64,000 bases of DNA from Micromonospora andamanensis (lineage in GTDB: Bacteria; Actinomycetota; Actinomycetes; Mycobacteriales; Micromonosporaceae), in contig NZ_BOOZ01000024.1 of the NCBI RefSeq assembly GCF_016863495.1, positions 81,364 to 145,363 of the forward strand. The letters are read 5' to 3'. The notes beneath the pieces were generated by a model. It saw nothing but the letters and a program-made list of their open reading frames with translations, was not told the DNA's origin and searched no databases. The translations under genes and the position numbers were made by a program. Positions 1-7,003 of the stretch are shown in pieces; the first letter of the stretch is position 1; each line of letters opens with the position of its first letter.

Positions 1-709
1 TCAACTCGGCGACGGCGGTCAGCAACTTGCGGCCGGTCGGTGGGTCGTATCGACCCTCGGTCAGCAGGGGCGTGACCTCCTGGTGGAGGTAACGGGTGAC
101 CTTGTCACAGGCGTGGCCCCCGCCAAACTGGTTGTCGAGTCGCCGGTACGTGGCGGTCATCACGCGGATGGTGTCGATATCGGGCTGACCGACCGTTCGT
201 CGACCCTCCTGTGCGACGGGTTGCGGGTTGGTGGCGGTGAACCAGCGCAGCGCGGGCAGGGTGTACGCGGCAGAGCTGAACACTGTCTGACGGAGGACTT
301 CTCGACGGTTCACGTCGCCTTCCCACAACTGTGCGGCAGCGCGCACATCCTCGCGCCAGGATCGGTTGACCGGCACGTCACTCTGCCGGCCGTCCCAACG
401 GTGAGCCATGTCAGGGCGACATGACCGCTGGCGCGGCGCGAGACCGAGCGTCATCCGTGACTCGTCGGGCATACCGCAGCCGTCGGCGATCCGCTCCAAC
501 ACGTCGATCGACGTGACCTTCCGGCCGGCGATGATACGACTGACGTAACCCTGCTCCAAGCCGACGGCAGCACCGATGCGGGTCTGACTCGCCCCGGTGT
601 GCCGGGAGAGCAGCCGAAACAACGTCCCAACATCGCGGGCAGCCAGTGCCGCACGTATGTCCTCCCGCGACCAGAGGTCATCAGGAATCCGGAGATGATT
701 GAACGGCAC
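1..709 (-). CDS. XRE-type HTH regulator, 3' end cut by window
   Basis: The frame is open from a GTG at 709 to the window edge (236 codons, C-terminus missing). A GGAG lies 5 nt upstream of the GTG and an in-frame TAG lies just before it, so this is the only reasonable start. The N-terminal 25-85 residues are a helix-turn-helix of the XRE kind (QTRIGAAVGLEQGYVSRI, then an AGRK turn). Around residue 128 comes a RREVLRQ...AAYTLPALRW stretch, which in actinomycete regulators of this class joins the HTH to a C-terminal TPR-like sensor part. It probably controls itself and the divergent five-gene cassette. A palindrome lies in the shared upstream region and a second copy inside the gene. The ligand is unknown. 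Confidence 0.8.
   Translation of the reverse strand, partial: MPFNHLRIPDDLWSREDIRAALAARDVGTLFRLLSRHTGASQTRIGAAVGLEQGYVSRIIAGRKVTSIDVLERIADGCGMPDESRMTLGLAPRQRSCRPDMAHRWDGRQSDVPVNRSWREDVRAAAQLWEGDVNRREVLRQTVFSSAAYTLPALRWFTATNPQPVAQEGRRTVGQPDIDTIRVMTATYRRLDNQFGGGHACDKVTRYLHQEVTPLLTEGRYDPPTGRKLLTAVAEL
407..423. promoter_or_regulatory. CATGTC-N5-GACATG palindrome inside the HTH gene
   Basis: A perfect 6-bp inverted repeat (CATGTC / GACATG) with a 5-nt spacer lies within the regulator's coding region. The same half-sites with the same spacing recur at 792-808 in the divergent promoter region. The identity of both half-site and spacing suggests a protein-binding site, possibly for the HTH protein. 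That role is inference. Confidence 0.4.
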
Positions 710-791
710 AGCGACTCCAGCGTCGTCGGGCGACTACTCATGGTGCTCAATCCGGAGCCTAGGGCTGCCGTCCGGACAGGTCGAGGCAGCG

Positions 792-808
792 CATGTCACC
801 GTGACATG
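792..808. promoter_or_regulatory. Candidate operator in the divergent promoter region
   Basis: CATGTCAC-C-GTGACATG is a perfect 8-bp inverted repeat and contains CATGTC-N5-GACATG. It sits between the HTH gene (start 709, minus) and the small-gene cassette (start 857, plus), where an operator for both would be expected. Another GACATG half-site lies about 10 nt to its right. Confidence 0.5.
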
Positions 809-856
809 ACCAGCCGACATGGCCGCCACAGCTAGTCCAGCGGAATCGTCTCGCAC

Positions 857-970
857 ATGAACGTCGACGCCGACAACACGCTGAACCTGGCATGGGCAGG
901 CTGCTTCCAAGGCCCAGAAGCTCTCATCGGATCCGCCCTCCCGACGCTGATCGAGGAGGCGGAACTGTGA
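857..970 (+). CDS. 37-aa acidic small protein, first of five-gene cassette
   Basis: An ATG at 857 opens 37 codons ending in TGA at 968-970. The product is acidic (MNVDADNTLNLAW..., ending IEEAEL). It has no signal peptide, no membrane segment and no family I recognise. No strong Shine-Dalgarno is visible. An in-frame TAG at 833 limits upstream extension. The main support is its stop codon: it overlaps the GTG of the next frame as GTGA, the same arrangement found at the three following junctions. It lies 50 nt downstream of the candidate operator. It may be a short regulatory or toxin/antitoxin-like peptide, but nothing in the sequence shows this. Confidence 0.55.
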   Translation: MNVDADNTLNLAWAGCFQGPEALIGSALPTLIEEAEL

Positions 971-1194
971 CGCTCCGATCGCACCTGCACGGACTGATGC
1001 GATGGCTGCTGCGGCGTCCTGCAGCGCCACCACCGCCGGGGACCGGACAGCGGTACCAGGACGTCGAGCAGGCGGCAGCGCAACAACGGCTGCTCGACCG
1101 CGCAGCACGCCTGCAACCCGACGGCAGTCCTGAGCGGCCGTGGGAAACGCCCGGCAAGCCAGCCAGCAGACCTCAGCCGGGGAAGCTCCGTTGA
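967..1194 (+). CDS. 75-aa basic small protein of the cassette
   Basis: It starts at GTG 967, overlapping the previous stop by 4 nt (GTGA), and ends at TGA 1192-1194. It begins MTLRSHLHGLMRWLLRRP, a short amphipathic basic segment. A Pro run follows, then a Gln/Ala-rich helix (YQDVEQAAAQQRLLDRAARL) and a Pro/Lys-rich tail. I do not recognise a family. Longer upstream readings of the same frame run through the preceding gene and are not needed. Translational coupling with the neighbours implies the products are made in fixed ratio. Confidence 0.6.
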   Translation: MTLRSHLHGLMRWLLRRPAAPPPPGTGQRYQDVEQAAAQQRLLDRAARLQPDGSPERPWETPGKPASRPQPGKLR

Positions 1195-1421
1195 GCCGAT
1201 CCGTGTCCGACTCATTCGGACGGGCGGCTTCGAGCAGGCGGCGCGTCTCGTACGACGAGTACCTGTCGGCCACCGCGTTGACCTTCGCCCGACGGCATCG
1301 GCCGGTCTGGTCCTGGCAGCTCTGGCGGCGCGTCTGCCGCTGCGGAGCCGACCTGCCGTGTCGTGCCCGACACCGTATCCCGATCAACCGGGGTCACTGG
1401 CCGCAGGAGAACAAGCAGTGA
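1191..1421 (+). CDS. 76-aa Trp/Cys-rich small protein of the cassette
   Basis: A TTG at 1191 overlaps the previous TGA (TTGA). A GTG at 1203 in the same frame is an alternative. The stop is at 1419-1421. The N-terminal half is basic. The C-terminal half has a Trp-rich stretch (PVWSWQLWRRV) followed by a CxCGADLPC motif with three cysteines, which may bind zinc. The motif resembles the CGGCDLPWPC of the last gene in the cassette, suggesting two related small zinc proteins. Function unknown. Confidence 0.6.
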   Translation: MSRSVSDSFGRAASSRRRVSYDEYLSATALTFARRHRPVWSWQLWRRVCRCGADLPCRARHRIPINRGHWPQENKQ

Positions 1422-1597
1422 TCGGCGGCCCGGAGCAGATGATCCTCGTGGTGCACGTACGAGGGCTCGATGGCATGTGCGCCGGATGCCGGGCGTGGTG
1501 GTCACGGCTGTCGCCGTACCCCTGCTGGCAGGTGGAGTGGGCGACCAGTCGGCAGGCTCACGCGAGTGTCGCCCGGTTTCTGGGCGGTGTGCGGTGA
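1418..1597 (+). CDS. 59-aa small protein with CxxC and WW motifs
   Basis: The GTG at 1418 overlaps the previous stop as GTGA, and the TGA is at 1595-1597. The product starts MIGGPEQMILVVHVRG and contains MCAGCRAWWSRLSPYPCWQ, a CxxC plus a third Cys within a Trp-rich segment, then a basic tail. It looks like a compact zinc-binding or redox-active fold. It resembles small uncharacterised actinomycete proteins found near HTH regulators, but I cannot give a family name. It is coupled to both neighbours. Confidence 0.6.
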   Translation: MIGGPEQMILVVHVRGLDGMCAGCRAWWSRLSPYPCWQVEWATSRQAHASVARFLGGVR

Positions 1598-1740
1598 GCA
1601 CCCACGGCCCGGTGCTGCCGATCTGGAGCTGCGGCGGCTGCGACCTGCCCTGGCCGTGCCCCACGCGGCGGCGGGAGCTGCGCGCGGAGTACGCCGACGC
1701 GCCGGTGTCGCTATCTTGGACAGTTTCCGTTAGCCGCTAA
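1594..1740 (+). CDS. 48-aa Cys-rich small protein, last of the cassette
   Basis: The GTG at 1594 overlaps the previous stop (GTGA), and the TAA is at 1738-1740. The sequence includes PIWSCGGCDLPWPCPTRRREL, with three Cys in a CxxC-x5-C spacing, then AEYADAP. This is likely a zinc ribbon-like knuckle. The last codons are part of a long inverted repeat (1716-1754), so the C-terminal SLSWTVSVSR may reflect that repeat rather than selection on protein. Function unknown. Confidence 0.6.
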   Translation: MSTHGPVLPIWSCGGCDLPWPCPTRRRELRAEYADAPVSLSWTVSVSR

Positions 1741-1754
1741 CGGAAACCGTCCAA
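1716..1754. repeat. 18-bp inverted repeat over the cassette's stop codon
   Basis: The arms at 1716-1733 and 1737-1754 pair over 18 bp with one mismatch and only 3 nt between them. The left arm is TTGGACAGTTTCCGTTAG. The repeat contains the TAA of the last cassette gene and lies between two convergent transcription units. It could end transcription from both sides, though no T-tract follows. Its near-perfect symmetry and AT-richer composition would also suit a protein-binding site or a repeat boundary. Confidence 0.7.
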
Positions 1755-1797
1755 CATTTCGCATCCGCGTCTCATCCGCTGAGAAGCCGGACCACGC

Positions 1798-3984
1798 CTA
1801 GTGGAAGAAGTGGCGGGTGCCGGTGAGGTACATCGTGACGTCGGCCCGCTTGCAGGCGTCGATCACCTCTTCGTCGCGGATGGAGCCGCCGGGCTGGACG
1901 ATCGCCCGGATGCCGGCCTCGATGAGGATCTGCGGGCCGTCGGCGAACGGGAAGAACGCGTCCGAGGCGGCCACCGCGCCGCGCGCCCGGTCGGCACCGG
2001 CCCGGCTGACCGCCAGGCGGGCCGAGTCCACCCGGTTGACCTGCCCCATTCCGACGCCGACAGTGGCGCCGTCCCGGGCCAGCAGGATGGCGTTGCTCTT
2101 CACCGCGCGTACCGCCCGCCAGGCGAAGGCCAGGTCGGCAAGGGTCGCCACGTCGGCCGGCTCGCCGGTGGCCAGCCGCCAGGTGGTCGGGTCGTCGCCC
2201 TCGGCGTCGATCGCGTCGCGCTGCTGCACCAGTACGCCGCCGGTGACCTGCCGCCACTCGGCCGGACGCGGCCGGACGTCAGGCGCGCGCAGCAGCCGGA
2301 TGTTCTTCTTGGCCTGGAGCGTCTCGACCGCACCGGCTTCGTAACCGGGTGCCACCACGACCTCGGTGAAGATCTCGGCGATCTGCCCGGCCAGTTCCAC
2401 GGTGACCGGCCGGTTGACGGCGATGACCCCGCCGAAGGCGGAGACCGGGTCGCAGGCGTGCGCCTTACGGTGCGCCTCCGCCACGTCCGCACCGACCGCG
2501 ATGCCGCACGGGTTGGCGTGCTTGATGATGGCCACCGCGGGCTGGTCGGCGAAGTCGTTGGCGGCCCGCCAGGCGGCGTCCGCGTCGACGTAGTTGTTGT
2601 ACGACATCTCCTTGCCGTGCAGCTGCTCGGCCTGGGCCAGCCCCGCCGGACCGGCCGGGTCGGTGTAGAGGGCGGCGGCCTGGTGCGGGTTCTCGCCGTA
2701 GCGCAGCACCGACTGCCGGCGCAACGCCAGGCCGGCGAAGTGCGGCCAGCCGTCGGCGGCCGGGGCCACCGACGCGGCGAACCACTCGGCGACAGCCACG
2801 TCGTACTCGGCGATGTCGGCGAAGGCGCGGGCGGCCAGCGCCCGACGCTGCGCCAGGGTGAAGCCACCGCCGTCGAGGGCGGCCAGCAGCATCGGGTACG
2901 CGCCCGGATCGGTGACCACGGCCACCGAGGCGTGGTTCTTGGCGGCGGCCCGGACCATCGCCGGCCCGCCGATGTCGATCTGCTCGACGCACTCGTCCTG
3001 ACCGGCGCCGGAGGCGACGGTGTCCTGGAACGGGTACAGATTGGACACCAGCAGGTCGATCCCGACGATGCGGTGCTCGTCGAGCTGAGCGGTGTGCGCG
3101 TCCTTGCGCCTGTCGGCGAGGAGCCCGCCGTGGATGGCCGGGTGCAGGGTCTTCACCCGCCCGTCGAGGATCTCCGGGAAGCCGGTCACCTGCTCCACCG
3201 GGGTCACCGGCACCCCGACGGCGGCGATCGTCGAGGCGGTGCTGCCGGTGGAGACGATCTCCACACCGGACGCGTGCAGCGCCGTGGCCAGTTCGGCCAG
3301 GCCGGTCTTGTCGTAGACGCTGACAAGTGCGCGCCGGATCGGGCGTCGCCCGTCCTGGATGGAGTTCACTCCGACCGTGACCTTTCTTCCGGTGATCGTC
3401 CAACCTTCACGGACCAGCCGGCCCACCTGCTCGACGAGCTGGGCCCGCTCCGCTTCCTTGATGCGTTCGGTGAGCGTGTCGACATCGTCGTCGTCGCGTA
3501 CCGGCACCGCCACCTGCGCGACGATCGGGCCGGTGTCCATCCCGGCGTCGACGAGGAAGAGGGTCGCCCCGGTCACCTTCACCCCGTAGGCGAGGGCGTC
3601 GCGTGGGCCGTGGATGCCGGGGAACGCCGGCAACAGGGTGTTGTGCGTGTTGAGGTACCGGTCGCCGAAGGCAGCGAGGAAACGCGGACCGACAAGCTTC
3701 AGGAACCCGGCCGAGATGACCAGATCGGGTCGGTGCTCGGCGACCTGCGCGGTGAGCGCGGCGTCCCACTGGTCGCGGTCCGGATGGTCCTTGACCCGCT
3801 CGACGAAGGTCGGCACCCCGGCTGCGGCGGCCCGGTCCAGGCCCGCGATCCCGTCGCGGTCCGCCCCGACCGCGACCACCCGTGCCCCGTACGCCGGGTC
3901 GGCGGTCGCGTCCAGCAGAGCCTGAAGGTTGCTTCCGGAACCGGAGACAAGGACGACGATACGGGCGGACTGGGTCACCGGCAC
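1798..3984 (-). CDS. purNH: PurN-PurH fusion: GAR formyltransferase plus AICAR formyltransferase/IMP cyclohydrolase
   Basis: This is one 728-aa frame. Residues 1-205 are PurN: SGSGSNLQ at 14-21, the catalytic NTH..LLPAFPG segment at 112-122, and the DAGMDTGPI loop near 146-153. Residues 206-728 are PurH: an N-terminal MGS-like cyclohydrolase domain (LVSVYDKTGL, DGRVKTLHPAIHGG) and the AICAR transformylase (KHANPCG, SAFGG). Together they use 10-formyl-THF twice and close the ring to IMP. In most actinobacteria purN and purH are separate adjacent genes. Here there is no stop between GRKVTVG and VNSIQDG. The GTG at 3369-3367 is where purH would normally begin and could still act as an internal start. 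A one-base shift would put a TGA right there, so a sequencing or assembly error must be excluded. Start is GTG 3984. Confidence 0.9.
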   Translation of the reverse strand: MPVTQSARIVVLVSGSGSNLQALLDATADPAYGARVVAVGADRDGIAGLDRAAAAGVPTFVERVKDHPDRDQWDAALTAQVAEHRPDLVISAGFLKLVGPRFLAAFGDRYLNTHNTLLPAFPGIHGPRDALAYGVKVTGATLFLVDAGMDTGPIVAQVAVPVRDDDDVDTLTERIKEAERAQLVEQVGRLVREGWTITGRKVTVGVNSIQDGRRPIRRALVSVYDKTGLAELATALHASGVEIVSTGSTASTIAAVGVPVTPVEQVTGFPEILDGRVKTLHPAIHGGLLADRRKDAHTAQLDEHRIVGIDLLVSNLYPFQDTVASGAGQDECVEQIDIGGPAMVRAAAKNHASVAVVTDPGAYPMLLAALDGGGFTLAQRRALAARAFADIAEYDVAVAEWFAASVAPAADGWPHFAGLALRRQSVLRYGENPHQAAALYTDPAGPAGLAQAEQLHGKEMSYNNYVDADAAWRAANDFADQPAVAIIKHANPCGIAVGADVAEAHRKAHACDPVSAFGGVIAVNRPVTVELAGQIAEIFTEVVVAPGYEAGAVETLQAKKNIRLLRAPDVRPRPAEWRQVTGGVLVQQRDAIDAEGDDPTTWRLATGEPADVATLADLAFAWRAVRAVKSNAILLARDGATVGVGMGQVNRVDSARLAVSRAGADRARGAVAASDAFFPFADGPQILIEAGIRAIVQPGGSIRDEEVIDACKRADVTMYLTGTRHFFH

Positions 3985-4138
3985 ACCCTATCCGGCCGGC
4001 GGCCGGTGCCCATCCGCTGGGCAGCGCGGCGTCGCGCACCTGCCGGACTGGCCTGGACCGGGTACGCTGCCGGTCGCTTGGGACCGGCGCGTGTCCGGCC
4101 CGCACCCGTCAGCGCACAACCGTGAGGAGCATGTCGTC

Positions 4139-4438
4139 ATGCAGCCCGATTACCCTTCCCAGCCACCTCAGCCGGTCGACAACAACATGACAATGTCGAT
4201 CGTCGCGATCTTCCTGTTCTGGCCGCTGGCCATCCCGGCGATCATCAACGCCTCGAAGGTAAACCCGCTGCTCCAGCAGGGTGACTACGCCGGTGCCCAG
4301 GCCGCGGCGGCCGAGTCGAAGAAGTGGTCCAAGTGGGCCCTGATCGTCGGTATCGCCTGGCTCGCGATCGTCCTGGTGTGCTGCCTGGGTGGCGGCCTGC
4401 TGGGCTCGATGAGCGGCAGCAACGCCAGCGGTTACTGA
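4139..4438 (+). CDS. CD225/dispanin-family small membrane protein
   Basis: A 99-aa protein starting at ATG 4139 with GAGGAG about 10 nt upstream. After a short Pro/Gln N-terminus come two hydrophobic segments: SIVAIFLFWPLAIPAII (about 22-38) and a second near 70-90 ending CCLGGGLLG. Between them is the NASKVNPLLQQGDYAGAQAA loop typical of CD225 (dispanin) proteins, which sit in membranes as re-entrant plus transmembrane hairpins. The role in bacteria is unknown. The gene is 7 nt upstream of another small membrane protein and probably cotranscribed with it. Confidence 0.8.
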   Translation: MQPDYPSQPPQPVDNNMTMSIVAIFLFWPLAIPAIINASKVNPLLQQGDYAGAQAAAAESKKWSKWALIVGIAWLAIVLVCCLGGGLLGSMSGSNASGY

Positions 4439-4445
4439 GCCTCGG

Positions 4446-5144
4446 ATGCAGCCCGGTCACCCCGGTCAGGACCCGTACGGCCAGCAGCCGCCGTACGGGG
4501 AGCCGACCACACCACAGCCGGCGAACCCGTACGCGCCACCGCCGGCCAACCCGTACGCGCCGCCACCGGCCAACCCGTACGCCCAGCCGACCGATCCGTA
4601 CGGTCAGCAACCCCCAGCCGACCCGTACGGTCAGCAACCCCCGGTGCCGGGTCAGCCGGAGGCCCAGCCGCCGGCCTCGCCCGCGCCCTACGATCCGTAC
4701 GCGCCGCCGGCCGCCGGGCAGCCCCCGGGCTACGGACAGCCCCCGGCGTACGGACAGCCGGGCTACGGACAGCCCCCGGCCTACGGACAGCAGGGGTACG
4801 GACAGCCCTACGCGGACCCGTACGCACCGCAGCCCTACGGCGGCGCACCGATGTACCCGAACGCGGGCTTCACCGGAGCGCAGGGCCAGCAGAACACCCT
4901 CGGCCTGGTCGCGATGATCCTCGGTATCGCGTCGATCCCGCTGAGCTGCTGCTACCTCGGAATCCCGCTTGGGTTGGCCGCGCTGGTGACCGGCTGGCTG
5001 GGCAAGCAGAAGGCCGACCAGGGACTGGCCGGCAACTCCGGCCAGGCGCTCGCCGGCCTGATCTGCGGCGCCGTGGGACTGCTGCTGGGCGTGCTGCAGA
5101 TCGTGGTGGTGGCGCTCAACGTCGGCGGGTCGATGTACCCCTGA
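4446..5144 (+). CDS. Pro/Gln/Tyr-rich DUF4190-type membrane protein
   Basis: A 232-aa protein. The first 145 residues are low-complexity repeats (NPYAPPPA, YGQPPAYGQP). They are followed by two membrane segments (about 160-185 and 200-225) with the LGIASIPLSCC...GLAALVTGWLGK pattern of DUF4190 proteins. The disordered cytoplasmic tail and two-TM anchor are common in actinomycete membrane proteins of unknown role. It follows the dispanin gene closely on the same strand and ends just before a strong terminator hairpin. Confidence 0.75.
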   Translation: MQPGHPGQDPYGQQPPYGEPTTPQPANPYAPPPANPYAPPPANPYAQPTDPYGQQPPADPYGQQPPVPGQPEAQPPASPAPYDPYAPPAAGQPPGYGQPPAYGQPGYGQPPAYGQQGYGQPYADPYAPQPYGGAPMYPNAGFTGAQGQQNTLGLVAMILGIASIPLSCCYLGIPLGLAALVTGWLGKQKADQGLAGNSGQALAGLICGAVGLLLGVLQIVVVALNVGGSMYP

Positions 5145-5163
5145 CGCGTGCGCCTGCCCGCCG

Positions 5164-5198
5164 CCAGGGGCGTCCCGGTACGTCCGGGACGCCCCTGG
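5164..5198. terminator. Bidirectional terminator hairpin
   Basis: A perfect 15-bp stem (arms 5164-5178 and 5184-5198) with a 5-nt loop lies between the convergent DUF4190 gene and the perM-like gene. There is no T-tract, as is usual for actinomycete terminators. Confidence 0.8.
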
Positions 5199-5229
5199 CT
5201 CGTCCGGAGATCCGTCGGTGGCGAGAAGC

Positions 5230-6522
5230 TCAGGTGGCGAGTCGGGCGAGCCACCGCGTGGCGGCGGCACCGAGCAGCGCGCCGCCGCCGGTGACCAGGA
5301 GTGCCGCGACGGCCACCTGCCAACCGACCGGCCCGACCTCCGCCAACCGGCCGGCGCCCAGCGGCCCGCCGGAGGCCGTCGCGGCCACACCCAGCAGCAG
5401 CCCGGCCACCGGCCCGGCGAACGCCGCCGGTACGAGCAGCCGCCGCCAGGGCAGCGGTGCCCGCTCGGCGGCGGCCAGTCGCAGCAACCGGCGCGCGAGC
5501 AGCCCGCCGGTGGCCATTCCGACAAGCACGGGCAGGGCGAGGATGGTCACCGCACCGAGCCCGTCGACCGGCCCGCCCGGCAGCCCGGCGAACAACGGCA
5601 GGGCCGGCAGCGCGCCGACGGAGACCTCGCTGGTGCGTACCGCCGTGTCGGTGCCGACCGCGAAGCCCGGGCCGAGCAGATAGCTGGCCGACCAGACGCT
5701 GACGTTCGGCGCGTACGCGAGGCTGACCAGGGTGATGCCGGCCTGCCCGGCGACACCTGTGCGATAGGCACCGATCAGGTCGGCCGCGTCACCGCCACCG
5801 GTCGCCACGGCCAGACCCGCCGCCGCAGCCCCCGCACCGAGCAGCACCAGAGCGGCGACCACACCTGCCCGCACACCCTCGCGCAGCGGCGTCGGCACCT
5901 GCTCGGCGAGAACCTCAGCCAGCCCTGTCGTCCGGGCGGCTCCCGCGCCGGCCGCGAGCGTGCCGATCGCGACGAGGGTCAGCCCGGCCCGCACCGGAGA
6001 CACACCGGGCCCGCCGGTCCCCACGAGCATCGCGGCGAGCGCTCCCAACAGTGCGTACGCGAAACCGACAGCCGTCGCGACGGCGAGCGTACTGCCCGGC
6101 GACCGCCCACCCCGGGCACCGATGGCTCGGCTGGCATGCACTCCGGCCCGGGTGAGCCGCCACACCGCCAGCGCGGTGACGGCCAGCGGAGCCAGGCCCA
6201 GCGGACCGCTGGCCGTGGTCAGGGGCACCCCGTGCCCGAGCAGCCATCCCGCTGCCCCCGCCCGCACGGCGTCGAGCAGGCTGCCGGTGCCCTCGCTGAG
6301 CTGGAACAGCCAGAGCGCCAGCGCCACCGGCAGCCAGGCGGTGATGGCCGCCCCGGTGGCGGCGACAAGCGCGGCGACCGCGAGTGGCGGATGGCTGCGA
6401 CCCGAGGGGGCCGCCCGCGTAGCGGGCACCCGACGCGGAGGGCCGGCCCGGCCGGGCGGCCGGGCACCGACTCCCCGGGCGTCGGTGGCCCGGCGAGGCT
6501 GGTCAGGGGTGACAAAGGACAT
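5230..6522 (-). CDS. perM: DUF6350 polytopic membrane protein, PerM-like
   Basis: A 430-aa protein from ATG 6522. After a 55-residue basic, Pro/Arg-rich N-terminus comes a series of about ten hydrophobic segments separated by short Gly/Ala/Arg loops. The membrane pattern and location match PerM (Rv0955), an integral membrane protein involved in cell division in Mycobacterium tuberculosis. There, as here, it lies between sucCD and purN-purH. A longer reading upstream of the ATG is Arg/Pro noise. Function is inferred from family and synteny. No catalytic motif is visible. Confidence 0.75.
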   Translation of the reverse strand: MSFVTPDQPRRATDARGVGARPPGRAGPPRRVPATRAAPSGRSHPPLAVAALVAATGAAITAWLPVALALWLFQLSEGTGSLLDAVRAGAAGWLLGHGVPLTTASGPLGLAPLAVTALAVWRLTRAGVHASRAIGARGGRSPGSTLAVATAVGFAYALLGALAAMLVGTGGPGVSPVRAGLTLVAIGTLAAGAGAARTTGLAEVLAEQVPTPLREGVRAGVVAALVLLGAGAAAAGLAVATGGGDAADLIGAYRTGVAGQAGITLVSLAYAPNVSVWSASYLLGPGFAVGTDTAVRTSEVSVGALPALPLFAGLPGGPVDGLGAVTILALPVLVGMATGGLLARRLLRLAAAERAPLPWRRLLVPAAFAGPVAGLLLGVAATASGGPLGAGRLAEVGPVGWQVAVAALLVTGGGALLGAAATRWLARLAT

Positions 6523-6700
6523 CGGCTCTACTCTGGCATGCCGTGTCGGCGCCGGCTGCCCGACACCCGCCCATGGTCGGCGCTCAGCGCGGCGGTCCGG
6601 ACCAGTTCGCCTGATCAGGCGTGGGCGGGCACCGGCTCCTCTAGCCTCGGCACAGGGGCCGTGACCGACGTCGCGGCAGCATGTGACAGTAAGGGGAGTC

Positions 6701-6961
6701 GTGAACGCTCCGTATCCACCACCCCCGCCGCCACCCGCCGGCCGGGACCGCACGACCCTCTGGGGCGTGCTGGGCATCGTGACAGGTGTGCTGTGCTGCG
6801 GCATCCTCGGCATCGTCTTCGGCTGGTTGTCGATCCGCGACGCGCGCCGGTACCGCCAGTCGCCGGTGCTGGGCTACGTGGCCATCGCGCTCGGCGTGCT
6901 GAACATCGTCGTCAGCCTGATCCTCCAGGCGACCGGGAACTACCCGTACTGGAACCGCTGA
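6701..6961 (+). CDS. Small DUF4190-like two-TM protein
   Basis: An 86-aa protein from GTG 6701, preceded by AAGGGGAG at 6691-6698. An in-frame GTG at 6683 is possible but lacks a ribosome site. A Pro-run N-terminus (NAPYPPPPPPPAG) is followed by two membrane segments (WGVLGIVTGVLCCGILGIVF and VLGYVAIALGVLNIVVSLIL) around a conserved IRDARRYRQS loop. It is the same general design as the 232-aa protein upstream. The role is unknown. Confidence 0.75.
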   Translation: MNAPYPPPPPPPAGRDRTTLWGVLGIVTGVLCCGILGIVFGWLSIRDARRYRQSPVLGYVAIALGVLNIVVSLILQATGNYPYWNR

Positions 6962-6986
6962 GGGGCCGACCTGACGGTCGGCCCCT
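6961..6986. terminator. Terminator hairpin between convergent genes
   Basis: An 11-bp stem, AGGGGCCGACC / GGTCGGCCCCT, with a TGAC loop, starts at the stop codon of the small membrane gene and faces the end of sucD. Confidence 0.8.
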
Positions 6987-7003
6987 CAGCGGGTTGTTTC
7001 CGC

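Noticed and set aside
1..1755. Integrative element or prophage edge
   Set aside because: The cassette looks accessory, but no integrase, tRNA target, att-like direct repeat or phage gene is in view.
1801..4125. Long open frame (774 codons) on the plus strand opposite purNH
   Set aside because: Arg/Gly/Asp-rich shadow of the GC-skewed codons of the real gene on the other strand; no domain and no ribosome site.
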